Shown piece by piece: positions 20,850 through 29,973 of a stretch of DNA of 64,000 nt; positions within the stretch are counted from its first letter, which is position 1; each line of letters begins with the position of its first letter. The notes beneath the pieces are model-generated. The model was not told the DNA's origin and searched no databases. It saw nothing but the letters and a program-made list of their open reading frames with translations. Location: positions 3,534,001 through 3,598,000 of the forward strand of contig OZ244811.1 of assembly GCA_965220105.1 (NCBI GenBank). The letters are read 5' to 3'. The position numbers and the translations under genes were made by a program. This stretch comes from Bin87 sp965220105. GTDB taxonomy: Bacteria; Chloroflexota; Dehalococcoidia; Lucifugimonadales; UBA3495.

Positions 20850-21051
20850 GGCTCACCTCCCGGTCCACGATCATCCCGCTGTCCGTCCGACCGTAGGCAC
20901 CCTCGCAGCAGGGACAGCATATGCGGTCGGGCCAGCGGCGTTCCACGAACCACGCTTCGGCCCTGGTTACAACGCTGAAATCTTGCACTGCTTCCACCAG
21001 GCTCATGCCAGTGCGGAAGGATTTGCCGGGGCCGGATTTCCTGGTAGCCAT
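20850..21051 (-). pseudogene. IS1595-family transposase, N-terminal scrap
   Basis: MATRKSGPGKSFRTGMSLVE followed by AEAWFVERRWPDRICCPCC is the usual start of IS1595 transposases, ending in the first half of the zinc ribbon. Nothing recognisable continues beyond about 20850. Confidence 0.7.
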
Positions 21052-21197
21052 AATCAACCTTCCTACGCTTGATTTATGGCGGTGCTTCACACCTTTCAGG
21101 TTGCTGTGTCGAGTGCTTTGGTGTACACACATATGTAATGCCCAAAATTTGCTGATACCCCTACCAGCAGCCCGCTAACCACAGGAGGACCAACCCA

Positions 21198-21746
21198 ATG
21201 GCACGAGTACCCTTCGCCACCAGAGACAACATGGACGCCGCCGGACAGGTGGTTTGGGATGAGATAGAAACGTCCCGGGGCGGCGTGCAGCGCAACTACG
21301 CCGCACTTCTCAATAACCCGCAGGCCGCCGGCAACTTCGCCCACCTGGGCGGCTACGTGCGGTTCGAAACCCCCTTGCCGCCCCGCGTCAAGGCCGTCGC
21401 CGTGCTTACCGCCGCCCGCGAAGCCTGCGGTCACTACGTGTGGACGGTGAACCAGCCGGCCGCACATAACGCCGGTCTCACCGATGCCGATATCACGGCC
21501 ATCCACGAATATCGGGCGCCGTCCGGGCTATCCGCGGACGATGGGGCCGTGTCCCAGTTCGTCATCGAGCTGCTGCGCCAGCACCGGATTGCCGACGCCA
21601 CCTTTGAGGCCCTGCGCGGCATCATCGGCGACGACGGTATCGTGGACCTGCTGGTGGTGGTCGCCTACTACCACGGGCTGGCCCACAGCCTGCAAGCTCT
21701 GCAGGTCGAGCTGCCCGATGGCACGCCCGACGCTCTCACCTACTGA
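21198..21746 (+). CDS. Carboxymuconolactone decarboxylase/AhpD-like protein
   Basis: 182-residue all-helical protein of the carboxymuconolactone decarboxylase (AhpD-like) superfamily. The core is RVKAVAVLTAAREACGHYVW followed by AHNAGLTDADI, the usual helix with a His pattern. The CxxC pair of true AhpD is absent, so peroxidase-type activity is unlikely. AGGAGG stands nine bases before the ATG. It is the first gene of a co-directional run with the DUF488, dimeric-barrel and rnhA genes. Confidence 0.85.
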   Translation: MARVPFATRDNMDAAGQVVWDEIETSRGGVQRNYAALLNNPQAAGNFAHLGGYVRFETPLPPRVKAVAVLTAAREACGHYVWTVNQPAAHNAGLTDADITAIHEYRAPSGLSADDGAVSQFVIELLRQHRIADATFEALRGIIGDDGIVDLLVVVAYYHGLAHSLQALQVELPDGTPDALTY

Positions 21747-21770
21747 CCGACTGGAATTTTCCTGTCCACC

Positions 21771-22220
21771 TTGACGCAACCCACGGTCTACACCATCGGT
21801 TTCACTCGCCGCACCGCCGAGGATTTCTTCGGAACCCTCCGTCGCGCCGGTGTCCGGAGGCTCATCGACGTCCGATTACGCAACACTTCCCAGATGGCAA
21901 TCTTCGCCCGACGCCAAGACTTGCCCTGGTTCCTGGAGGAGTTGTGCGGCATTGAGTACCTGCATAGGCCCCAGCTGTCACCCACGGCGGAACTGCTGGA
22001 CGATTGGCGGGGCAAACGCATCACCTGGCAGGAATACGAAGAGATTTACGTCGGGATCATGGCCTCGCGCCGCCCCGAGTTGGAGATTGCGGCTGCGGAT
22101 TTCGACGTGCCGACGGTGTTGCTGTGCGCCGAACCCACCGCCGAACGATGCCACCGCCGCCTGGCCCTGGAGCACCTGGCGGCGGCTTGGGACCAGCCAC
22201 TCCACATCGTGCACCTGTAA
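21771..22220 (+). CDS. DUF488 family protein
   Basis: 149 residues starting at TTG, 24 bases after the previous gene. It begins VYTIGFTRRTAEDFF and has RRLIDVRLRNTSQM and VLLCAEPTAERCHRRLALEHL, all diagnostic of DUF488. The conserved Cys and the Cys-His pair suggest a possible redox or metal role, but no activity is established for the family. Confidence 0.9.
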   Translation: MTQPTVYTIGFTRRTAEDFFGTLRRAGVRRLIDVRLRNTSQMAIFARRQDLPWFLEELCGIEYLHRPQLSPTAELLDDWRGKRITWQEYEEIYVGIMASRRPELEIAAADFDVPTVLLCAEPTAERCHRRLALEHLAAAWDQPLHIVHL

Positions 22221-22248
22221 ACAAAACACCGGAGTTGGAGGATTGAAA

Positions 22249-22902
22249 ATGGCCGACTTCGCCTACCTGGTTCAAATGGACATTCCCGATGATTGGGAAG
22301 CCGAATTCAACCGCGTGTACGACACCGAACACGCCAAATACATCTGCAACGCCGCCGGCGTCGCATCCTGCACCCGCTACCGCCTCGAATCCACCGACGC
22401 CGCCAAAGTCGCTCGGTACGCCGCCCTCTACGAGATGGACGCTCCCGACGTTCCCCAATCCCAGGGCTGGCAGGTAGAGTCGGAAAAAGGGGATTGGGTC
22501 ACCAAAATTCGACCCCACGCCACCAACCGCACCCACACCGTTTTACGACGCATCGCCGTCGAATCGGGCGGTCCGCCGGCCGCCGCCGAGTACATGTTCA
22601 TGGTTCAAACCGACATTCCTGCTGACTCCGAGGATGAGTTCAACGACCTGTACAACACCGTGCATCTGCCCGGCCTGTGCCGGGTGGAGGGCGTCCGCAA
22701 CGCCTATCGCTACCGCGTGGAAACCACCAACGCGGACGGCTTCCCGCGCTACGTGGCCGTCTACGAAATCGATAGCCCCGAGGTTTTGGACTCGGAGCCC
22801 TGGAAGGCCGCCGTCCAGGATGAATGGACCGAGAAGGTTCGACACAAGTGCGTCGGCCTTACCCGCACCATTATGAAGCGCGTCGCCCGCCACCCCAACT
22901 AG
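22249..22902 (+). CDS. Tandem dimeric alpha/beta-barrel (EthD/DUF4286-like) protein
   Basis: 217 residues made of two copies of one ferredoxin-like domain. Repeat 1 has YLVQMDIPDDWEAEFNRVYD and repeat 2 FMVQTDIPADSEDEFNDLYN, each followed by a Tyr-Arg-rich strand and an alpha helix. The internal duplication would let one chain form the barrel that single-domain relatives build as dimers. GGAGG lies before the ATG at 22249; the long upstream frame is a shadow of DUF488. Relatives degrade or isomerise small aromatic compounds; the role here is unknown. Confidence 0.8.
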   Translation: MADFAYLVQMDIPDDWEAEFNRVYDTEHAKYICNAAGVASCTRYRLESTDAAKVARYAALYEMDAPDVPQSQGWQVESEKGDWVTKIRPHATNRTHTVLRRIAVESGGPPAAAEYMFMVQTDIPADSEDEFNDLYNTVHLPGLCRVEGVRNAYRYRVETTNADGFPRYVAVYEIDSPEVLDSEPWKAAVQDEWTEKVRHKCVGLTRTIMKRVARHPN

Positions 22903-22916
22903 AACGGCAATAACCC

Positions 22917-23417
22917 ATGCCTTCAGCCGCCGCGCCCGCCGTCACCATTCACACCGACGGTTCCTGCCTGGGCAACCCCGGGCCGGGCGGTTACGGCGTA
23001 ATCCTAGATCTCCAAGGGAACCGTAAGGAGCTCTCCGGCGGTTACGCCCGCACCACCAACAACCGCATGGAGCTGCTGGCCGCCATCACCGGGCTGGAGG
23101 CGCTAAACCAACCCTGCCGTGTGGTTCTGTACTCCGACTCCCGCTACGTTATCGACGGGATGGACAAGGGGTGGGCGGCTCGCTGGCGCAAAAACGGCTG
23201 GATGCGAAACAAACGCGAGCCGGCAGTTAACCCCGATCTATGGCAACGTCTACTGGATTTGTGCGACGAACACACGGTTGAGTTCCGTTGGGTGCGAGGC
23301 CACAGCGGCAACGCCGACAACGAGCGTTGCGACCGGCTGGCCCGGGAGGCCGCCGCATCGTCCGACCTGGCGCCAGATCCCGGTTACGCCTCCGGGGGAC
23401 GGGCTCGGGTGGTGTGA
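22917..23417 (+). CDS. rnhA: Ribonuclease HI
   Basis: 166-residue RNase HI that cuts the RNA strand of RNA-DNA hybrids. The acidic catalytic set is complete: Asp in IHTDGSCLGNPG, Glu in NNRMELLA, Asp in YSDSRYV and Asp in NERCDRLA, plus the His in RGHSGN. The handle region KGWAARWRKNGW is present. It follows the barrel gene by 14 bases, probably as the last gene of that run. Confidence 0.97.
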   Translation: MPSAAAPAVTIHTDGSCLGNPGPGGYGVILDLQGNRKELSGGYARTTNNRMELLAAITGLEALNQPCRVVLYSDSRYVIDGMDKGWAARWRKNGWMRNKREPAVNPDLWQRLLDLCDEHTVEFRWVRGHSGNADNERCDRLAREAAASSDLAPDPGYASGGRARVV

Positions 23418-23618
23418 AACAACCTACCCCTCAGGACCAAGGAAGCCGACGCTCCGGGATCGGGCTCCTGCCGGCCAGCTCTTTCCAATGCCATGCCGCG
23501 AGTCCCGCCGAAATCGAACGACCTGCGCGAGCCGTCGGCTTCAGTTGCAACGGGAGCCCCGATTTCGCTACAATCAGCCCATTAAGCCCGTACCATTCAT
23601 CCGCAAAGGGGTAAGACG

Positions 23619-25646
23619 ATGGCCGTATCCGCCAGCACCATTCGCAACATTGCGCTGCTCTCGCACAGCGGCGCCGGCAAGACCACCCTTGCTGAAAACA
23701 TCCTGTTCAACAGCAAGGTGATTACCCGCCTGGGTCGGGTGGAGGATGGCACCACCGTTTCCGACTCCGAGCCGGAAGAAGCGAAACGGTCCGCTAGCGT
23801 GCAGACCAGCCTGCTGCGGGTGACCGAAGGCGACAATAAGCTCAACATGCTGGATACGCCCGGTTACGACGAGTTCCTCGGCGAAGCCGTTGCCGCCCTG
23901 CGGGTCGTAGAGTCGGCGGTCATCCTGGTGGCCGCCCCCACCGGCGTGGACGTCGGCACCGAGCGGTCCTGGGAAATGGCGGCGGAACGGGGCCTTGCCA
24001 CGGCCTTCGTGCTCAACAAGATGGAGCGTGAGAACGCCAGTTTTGAGCGCAACGTCCAGGAATTACAGTCGATTTTCGGCAACCGTTGCGTACCCTTCCA
24101 GCTACCCGTTGGCGAAGCTCAGACCTTTACCGGTCTGGTCAGCGTAATCGACCCGCCCGCCGATTTGCCCGACGACATCATCGGGGATTTCGACGCGGCC
24201 CGTGAACGCCTCATCGAGGCCGTTGCCGAATCCGACGACGCGCTGGCCGACAAATACCTGGAGGGCGAGGAGCTTACCGCTGCCGAAGTAGCCGCCGGGG
24301 CCCGCGAAGCGATTCGCAACGGCGACCTGGTGCCGATCCTGGTTACTTCGGCCACGCAGAACATCGGCGTGACCGAATTTGTTCAGATGATGCACGACTT
24401 CATGCCCTCACCGGCAGATTTCCCCCAATCGTCCGGCGACGCCGAGATCGAACCCGACGCGTCCGGGCCGCTGGCCGCGCTGGTGTTCAAGACCACCGCC
24501 GATCCCTTCGTTGGCAAGCTCTCCATGTTCCGCGTGTTCCGGGGAACGGCGCGCTCCAACGGCGAGGCGTACAACCCGAACAAGAACCAGTCCGAGCGCC
24601 TGGGGCAGGCGTACTTCCCCCAGGGCAGTAGCCAGGACAACGTGCCCGAAGTGGTGGCGGGAGACATCGGCGCCGTGGGCAAGCTGAACTCCACCCTCAC
24701 GGGCGATACGCTATGCGCCGGCGACAATCGGGTCACGCTGGAGGGGATCACCTTCCCCCATGGCTTTTACTCCCTGGCCGTGGTTCCGGCCACGCAGGCC
24801 GACCTGGACAAGATGTCCACCTCGCTGGCTCGCATTGTCGAAGACGACCCCAGCCTCCAGTTCACCCGCAACCCGGAAACCAGCGAGAGTCTGTTGACCG
24901 GTCACGGCGAGGTGCAGATCGAGGTGGCGTTGGACCGTATCAAGCGCAAGTTCGGGGCCAGCCTCAACGTGCGACTCCCGGTGGTTCCCTACCGCGAAAC
25001 CATCACCCAGATCACCAACTCGGAGTACCGCCACAAGAAGCAGACGGGCGGCAGTGGCCAATACGGCCACGTACTGCTGCGTCTGGAACCCAGGAACCGG
25101 GACGAAGGCTTCGAGTTCGGGAACGAGGTGGTGGGAGGCCGAGTCCCGCGGGAACTCATCCCTGCCGTGGAGAAGGGCGTGGTGAATATGTTGCGCGAGG
25201 GAGTGCTGGCCGGCTTCCCGGTGGTGGACCTCAAGGCGGTGATCTACGACGGCAGCACCCACCCGGTGGACGGCAAACCCATCGCCTTCGAGATCGCCGG
25301 TAGCCAGGCCCTGCGCCAGGGAATGACCAAGGCGTCGCCCATCCTGCTGGAACCGGTGGTCAAGCTGTACATCACTGTCCCCGAGAACTACACCGGAGAC
25401 ATCATCAGCGACCTCAACAGCAAGCGCGGTCGCATCCTGGGCATGAACCCGGAGACGCGGTACACCGTCATCGAGGCTGAGGTGCCCCATGCAGAGGTGC
25501 AGCGTTACTCACAGGACCTCCGCTCACTGACCGGTGGCCGGGGTTCCTATCGGTATGAGTTCGACCACTACGAACAGGTGCCGCAGAACATCGAACAGCG
25601 CGTCATCGACACCGCAAAACAAGCTAAAGCCGGCACCACGGCGTAA
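23619..25646 (+). CDS. Elongation factor G-like GTPase (EF-G2)
   Basis: 675-residue translational GTPase. G1 is SHSGAGKTT (residues 15-23) rather than the GHIDAGKTT of canonical EF-G, G3 is DTPGYDEF and G4 is NKME. Domain II, the EF-G domain IV piece with GQYGHV and the C-terminal domain V (ETRYTVIEAEVPHAEVQ) follow. The altered G1 and no neighbouring rpsL/rpsG/tuf indicate the EF-G2 paralogue, thought to act in ribosome handling rather than normal translocation. Confidence 0.92.
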   Translation: MAVSASTIRNIALLSHSGAGKTTLAENILFNSKVITRLGRVEDGTTVSDSEPEEAKRSASVQTSLLRVTEGDNKLNMLDTPGYDEFLGEAVAALRVVESAVILVAAPTGVDVGTERSWEMAAERGLATAFVLNKMERENASFERNVQELQSIFGNRCVPFQLPVGEAQTFTGLVSVIDPPADLPDDIIGDFDAARERLIEAVAESDDALADKYLEGEELTAAEVAAGAREAIRNGDLVPILVTSATQNIGVTEFVQMMHDFMPSPADFPQSSGDAEIEPDASGPLAALVFKTTADPFVGKLSMFRVFRGTARSNGEAYNPNKNQSERLGQAYFPQGSSQDNVPEVVAGDIGAVGKLNSTLTGDTLCAGDNRVTLEGITFPHGFYSLAVVPATQADLDKMSTSLARIVEDDPSLQFTRNPETSESLLTGHGEVQIEVALDRIKRKFGASLNVRLPVVPYRETITQITNSEYRHKKQTGGSGQYGHVLLRLEPRNRDEGFEFGNEVVGGRVPRELIPAVEKGVVNMLREGVLAGFPVVDLKAVIYDGSTHPVDGKPIAFEIAGSQALRQGMTKASPILLEPVVKLYITVPENYTGDIISDLNSKRGRILGMNPETRYTVIEAEVPHAEVQRYSQDLRSLTGGRGSYRYEFDHYEQVPQNIEQRVIDTAKQAKAGTTA

Positions 25647-25664
25647 GCCGAGGGAGTGTTAATT

Positions 25665-26135
25665 ATGCGAGAACACAAAGAAGCCTTTGTGTGCGAGGGA
25701 AAGAGCGGTGTCACTGTAGAGCTGAACAACGGACGGGTGATTATCCGGCACCCGCGTGGGTTGAAGGGGCTATTGCAGGATCCTCAGCGCGGTAGGGGCG
25801 ACAAAGAGATTCCCATATCGTCGGTCACGGCCGTTCAGCTGAAGCCTGTCGGATGGGCCACCTCGGGGTATATCCAATTCGCATACTCCGGTAGTACGGA
25901 ATCCAAAGGAGGCGTATTCAATGCCGTGAAGGATGAGAATACCGTCATGTTCGACAAGAAACAACAGCCCCGGTTTGAAGAGTTGAAGAACCGCATTCTC
26001 GAAGCCCAGAGCGCAGGCACTACGACTTCGACGCCGACGAAGGCACAGGAGATCCGGGAGTTGTCGAAGTTGCTGGAGGATGGCATTATTTCGGAAGAAG
26101 AGTTTGCTGCTGCGAAGCGTCGGGTACTTTCTTGA
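25665..26135 (+). CDS. PH-like (DUF4429) and SHOCT domain protein
   Basis: 156 residues. The first 110 form a beta-rich domain with GRVIIRHPRG and the stretch SGYIQFAYSGST, like bacterial PH/DUF4429 domains. The last 35 (EIRELSKLLEDGIISEEEFA) are a SHOCT helix pair, common on oligomeric stress proteins. The ATG at 25665 has AGGGAG eight bases upstream and is preferred to the GTG at 25656. It follows EF-G2 by 18 bases. Confidence 0.8.
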   Translation: MREHKEAFVCEGKSGVTVELNNGRVIIRHPRGLKGLLQDPQRGRGDKEIPISSVTAVQLKPVGWATSGYIQFAYSGSTESKGGVFNAVKDENTVMFDKKQQPRFEELKNRILEAQSAGTTTSTPTKAQEIRELSKLLEDGIISEEEFAAAKRRVLS

Positions 26136-26180
26136 CGGAATTACCAACGGTGCCACAGTTGCTGATAGGGGGACGTTTCG

Positions 26181-26483
26181 ATGGCATCAAACCCACCATG
26201 GACTCGTGAGCAGGATTTGGCCGTGCTGTACGCCAAGTTGGAGTATGGGCAACAATTTCGGACTCATCCATATACCGAAAGGCTGGCGGCTGCTATGGGG
26301 CGAACAAAAGCTGCTGTGATAATGCGCAAGGGAAATTTCGATTGCTTGGATCCATTGGCCACCAGGGGGCTATGCAACTTTGCGCAGTTAACCAAAGAGA
26401 TTTGGGATGAGTACGTGGGCAATCCAGAGCAGGTTTTTGCAGAAGCCCGTGAGGCTTATCAAAAACTACTAGACGGTGCCTAG
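26181..26483 (+). CDS. Small hypothetical protein with a SANT/Myb-like N-terminus
   Basis: 100 residues, start preceded by GGGGG. The opening PWTREQDLAVLYAKLEYG and RTKAAVIMRKGNFDCLDP look like the helical DNA-contact part that precedes some HNH nucleases (WT.EE...L..Y...GRS..AV..K..N). No catalytic motif remains, so it may be a stand-alone DNA-binding protein. The function is not known. Confidence 0.6.
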   Translation: MASNPPWTREQDLAVLYAKLEYGQQFRTHPYTERLAAAMGRTKAAVIMRKGNFDCLDPLATRGLCNFAQLTKEIWDEYVGNPEQVFAEAREAYQKLLDGA

Positions 26484-26494
26484 CTGGCGTGTAC

Positions 26495-27106
26495 TTACCA
26501 CAGCTTCATCCTTCGCCACGGGTCGGCGTAAATCATCGCCACTGGAATCGCCAAACCCGGAATAGCGGTAGTAGTGAGAATATCGCCGATGCGGTACACA
26601 CGTTCCGAAGTGTATTTGCCCGCACCGCCACACACCACGGGCTTGGAGAGAGCCAGCACGGTTGCATTATCCGGTTCCAGAATCCAGTACTCAGTGACAT
26701 TGTGCCGGGCGTATAGTTCCCGCTTGACGGATTGGTCGCGCTCCGTATGTGCGGGCTGAAAGCACGACAGGATTTCCACCACCAAATCCGGCCCTCCCTC
26801 GCAAGCGCGCTCGCTGAGGATATGCCGTCGTGTTGCGGTGATAAACAGCAGATCCGGCTCAACTACGTTTCGATTTGACAGCGCGACGGCAAAGGGGCCA
26901 AGCAGCAACTCTCCAAATTTCCGAGTCCAGCGATGCCGACAAATCCAAAATAGCAAGTTGCCGACGACTTCCTGATGACGAGTGCCACGCGTTTTTGTCG
27001 TGTGGTACAGCACACCATCTATCAGTTCCCAATGCTCCCCGTCACCTTCCGGCGTAGCGAAGTAGTCGTCGCTTGTGTACTTGCCCTTCGGTTTGCTGGT
27101 TGCCAT
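26495..27106 (-). CDS. Uma2-family restriction endonuclease-like protein
   Basis: 203-residue Uma2 family protein (PD-(D/E)XK fold). The start MATSKPKGKYTSDDYFATPE and the core VVEPDLLFI...PDLVVEILS...YWILEPDN give the usual order with Asp in EPD and Glu in VVEIL. Uma2 genes are plentiful in Chloroflexi and cyanobacteria and their role is undetermined. The ATG at 27106 is chosen over upstream frame. It lies next to a diverged paralogue. Confidence 0.9.
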   Translation of the reverse strand: MATSKPKGKYTSDDYFATPEGDGEHWELIDGVLYHTTKTRGTRHQEVVGNLLFWICRHRWTRKFGELLLGPFAVALSNRNVVEPDLLFITATRRHILSERACEGGPDLVVEILSCFQPAHTERDQSVKRELYARHNVTEYWILEPDNATVLALSKPVVCGGAGKYTSERVYRIGDILTTTAIPGLAIPVAMIYADPWRRMKLW

Positions 27107-27117
27107 AGTTCGCTTCC

Positions 27118-27696
27118 TTACCACGGATTGGCAAATATCTCCGCCACGGGAATCGCCAGCCCGGGGATAACCGTCGTGGTGATGATGTCGCCGACAGTGT
27201 ACAGCCTTTGCGTAGTGTACATGCCCAAGCCGTCGACGGTCGCCGGATCGGTGAGAGCCAGCAGAGTTTCGGCATCGCAGTCGGTCATCCAGTACGCGGG
27301 TATACCGTGACGGGCGTACAGCTCCCGCTTCTGTTCCAGGTCGTGAGCCCGGTTGGATGGCGACAGGATTTCCACCACCAAATCCGGCGGCCCCTCGCAT
27401 CCCCGATCGGCCAGGATGCGTTCACGCGCCATGCTGACGAAAAACAAGTCCGGCTCAACGGCAGATTCGCCGGGTAGCAGGACGGCAAACGGTGCGCGGT
27501 ACACCAGTCCCAGGCGGCGTGGACGGATGTGGTCGGTAAAGCAACGGCCAATATTCTCCGACGCGTCCTGATGTTTGCGATTGGGCGCTGCGGCCATTTG
27601 ATACAAAACTCCGTCAATCAGCTCCCACCGCTCGCCTTCCGGCGTGGCGAAATAGTCGGCGATGGTGTACGTGCCTTTCGGCTTTGCGGTTACCAT
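27118..27696 (-). CDS. Uma2-family restriction endonuclease-like protein, paralogue
   Basis: 192-residue paralogue of the preceding Uma2 protein, with matching opening (KGTYTIADYFATPEGERWEL) and core (AVEPDLFFVSMA...PDLVVEILSPS...YWMTDCDA). Eleven bases separate the two genes, so they form an operon from an old tandem duplication. The conserved Asp and Glu are kept in both. Confidence 0.9.
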   Translation of the reverse strand: MVTAKPKGTYTIADYFATPEGERWELIDGVLYQMAAAPNRKHQDASENIGRCFTDHIRPRRLGLVYRAPFAVLLPGESAVEPDLFFVSMARERILADRGCEGPPDLVVEILSPSNRAHDLEQKRELYARHGIPAYWMTDCDAETLLALTDPATVDGLGMYTTQRLYTVGDIITTTVIPGLAIPVAEIFANPW

Positions 27697-27744
27697 GGCA
27701 ATCTCCGGATTAGCGCGATGTGTCTGCGCCTTTGCGTCTCTGCG

Positions 27745-29421
27745 TTAAAATCCCCAGGTTGGTTGGTACTCGCCGAACACCTCACGGAACACGCCCATCA
27801 TCTCGCCCAGCGTGGCCTCGGCCTTCACGGCTTCAATTAAAGGATACATCAGGTTGGCCTCGCTGCCGTTCCGACGCGCTGCCGATTCCAGCGCGCGCAG
27901 GCGGGACGCCACCTCCCGGTTGTCCCGGCGGCGGCGCACTTCGTTCAGGTGCGACAAGTGGCGTTGCTCACCGGCCTCGTCCACGCGCAGGATGGGGATG
28001 GACAGGGGCTCGTCCTCGGCCACGTAGTCATTGACGCCCACGGTGATGCGCTCGCGCCGGTCCTCTTCCTGCTGATAGATGTAAGCGGCATCGGCAATTT
28101 CACGCTGGAAGAACCCCGATTCCAGGGCCGGAATCACGCCTCCCTGCCGGTCAATCCGCTCGAAATAGTCGTAGGCGCCGGCCTCCACCTGGTTGGTCAG
28201 CGCCTCGACGAAATAGCTGCCGCCCAGGGGGTCCACGGTATCGGTGACGCCGGTTTCGTGGGCGATGATTTGTTGCGTCCGCAACGCCTGCAGGGCCGCC
28301 TCGGCGGAAGGCAGCGCCCAGGCCTCGTCCTTGCCGTTGGTGTGCAGCGACTGGCACCCGCCCAGCACAGCCGCCAGCGCCTGTAGCGATACGCGCACCA
28401 CGTTGTTCTCCGGCTGCTGAGCCGTCAGCGACGCGCCGGAAGTCTGGGCGTGGAACCGCATCCAAGCGGAGCGTTCGCTCTCGGCGCCGAAGGTTTCCCG
28501 CATCTCTCGGGCCCAGATGCGGCGCGCCGAGCGGAACTTGGCGATTTCCTCGAAGAAGTCGTTATGCACGTTGAAGAAGAAACTGAGGCGCGGCGCGAAA
28601 TCATCCACCGCCATACCGCGTTCCACGCAATGACGCACGTATTCGAACCCATCAACCAGGGTGAACGCCAGCTCCTGAACGGCGTTGCTGCCCGCCTCCC
28701 GGATGTGGTACCCGCTGATGCTGATGGGGTTGAAACGCGGCATGTGGTCGGTGGCGAACTCAACGGTATCCACCACCAGGCGCATGGACGGATTCGGGGG
28801 GAAGATGTACTCGTTCTGGGCCATGTACTCCTTGAGGATGTCGTTCTGGAGGGTGCCGCCCAACGACGCCATCGGCGCGCCCTGTCGCTCGGCGGCGGCG
28901 ATGTACATGGCCCAGATGATAGCCGCCGGACTGTTGATGGTCATCGACGTGGTTACCTGGTCCAGCGGGATGGCGTCGAAAACGGTCTGCATGTCCTCGA
29001 GGCACGACACCGCCACGCCGCACTTGCCGAACTCGCCGCGGGCGCGGTCGTCATCGTGGTCGTAGCCGTAGAGGGTGGGCATGTCGAAGGCGACGCTCAG
29101 GCCGGTTTCTCCCTGGTCCATCAGGAAGCGGAACCGCTCGTTGGTCTCCCGCGGTTCACCGAAGCCGGCGAACATCCGCATTGTCCACAGGCGGGAGCGG
29201 TAGCCGGTGGGGTGTACTCCGCGCAGGTAGGGATACTCCCCCGGTTGGCCAACGTCGCGCAGGTACTCGCTGCCGGCAACGTCGGCTGGGCCGTAAACCG
29301 GTTGCACCGGAATCTGGCTCAGCGTCTTGTATGAGCCCTTGCGTTTGCTGGCGGCGTCGGCCTTTTCGCGCCAGGCGGCGGCGCGCTGTTCCAGCTGTTC
29401 GTTATCGTCGGCGAGGACCAT
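27745..29421 (-). CDS. Acyl-CoA mutase large subunit (methylmalonyl-CoA mutase type)
   Basis: 558 residues covering the TIM-barrel substrate domain of B12-dependent acyl-CoA mutases; the C-terminal cobalamin domain is absent and must be a separate protein not in this window. Family blocks: GYRSRLWTMRMFAGFG, GLSVAFDMPTLYGYD, VTTSMTINSPAAIIWAMY, PNPSMRL, ISISGYHIREAGS and QTSGASLTAQQPENN. It converts branched to linear acyl-CoA by a radical mechanism, feeding succinyl-CoA metabolism (compare sucCD at 53167). The opening GYRSR block is like isobutyryl-CoA mutases, so exact substrate is uncertain. Confidence 0.9.
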   Translation of the reverse strand: MVLADDNEQLEQRAAAWREKADAASKRKGSYKTLSQIPVQPVYGPADVAGSEYLRDVGQPGEYPYLRGVHPTGYRSRLWTMRMFAGFGEPRETNERFRFLMDQGETGLSVAFDMPTLYGYDHDDDRARGEFGKCGVAVSCLEDMQTVFDAIPLDQVTTSMTINSPAAIIWAMYIAAAERQGAPMASLGGTLQNDILKEYMAQNEYIFPPNPSMRLVVDTVEFATDHMPRFNPISISGYHIREAGSNAVQELAFTLVDGFEYVRHCVERGMAVDDFAPRLSFFFNVHNDFFEEIAKFRSARRIWAREMRETFGAESERSAWMRFHAQTSGASLTAQQPENNVVRVSLQALAAVLGGCQSLHTNGKDEAWALPSAEAALQALRTQQIIAHETGVTDTVDPLGGSYFVEALTNQVEAGAYDYFERIDRQGGVIPALESGFFQREIADAAYIYQQEEDRRERITVGVNDYVAEDEPLSIPILRVDEAGEQRHLSHLNEVRRRRDNREVASRLRALESAARRNGSEANLMYPLIEAVKAEATLGEMMGVFREVFGEYQPTWGF

Positions 29422-29435
29422 GATGATGCTCCAGG

Positions 29436-29870
29436 TTAGTCGTGAATGTCTATGCCAATGATGATGTGATTGGAGTATTTGGTCAACAGGGTGCGGGCTA
29501 AAGGAATCATATTGGGGTCTGGTGGACGGAATATGTCGTATCGGTGCCGCATGAGTAGCAACCGTTGATTTGGGGAGAATATTTCGGCCGGCCAGCGCAC
29601 CTTCTCCGGGTCGACGTGCTTAACCACTGTTACGTTACCGGGCACGTCTTTCCACCAAGGGTTTTGCATATCATGTGGCAGGGGTGGAGTGCTCGCCAGG
29701 TCGGGAGCCAGCCAACCCGTCCACCGACCGCCGATCACGTACCAGCCAATCCGTTCCTGTTTCGGATCGTCCAGGATGGATTCCATGGACAGACAAGCGG
29801 CGGTCATATCTTCGGCGGACGGAATGTCGCCGGCTGCTTCAATGCTAGTGATTACCCAGGAATAGGCGTG
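29436..29870 (-). CDS. Hypothetical protein
   Basis: 144 residues from ATG 29870, with AGGA eight bases before it; an upstream TTG at 29900 is the alternative. Aromatic residues are frequent (IGWYVIGGRWTGWLAPD, NPWWKDV). The IGGRWTGWL block resembles short proteins of unknown function found near phage or IS cargo. No motif gives a role. It lies 14 bases upstream of the mutase gene on the same strand. Confidence 0.55.
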   Translation of the reverse strand, partial: HAYSWVITSIEAAGDIPSAEDMTAACLSMESILDDPKQERIGWYVIGGRWTGWLAPDLASTPPLPHDMQNPWWKDVPGNVTVVKHVDPEKVRWPAEIFSPNQRLLLMRHRYDIFRPPDPNMIPLARTLLTKYSNHIIIGIDIHD

Positions 29871-29973
29871 CATTTCGACGATCCTATCCGTCGGTCGCAA
29901 CCCGGTTACATAAAAGTGCGCTTAGGTGGCGTCGTGCGGCTATGTGTCACTCATGCGATGGAGCCCGGAAACA

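Noticed and set aside
20602..21051. Longer IS1595 gene reaching into the HpaB start region
   Set aside because: Only the first 65 residues resemble the transposase; the rest is antisense to the HpaB N-terminus.
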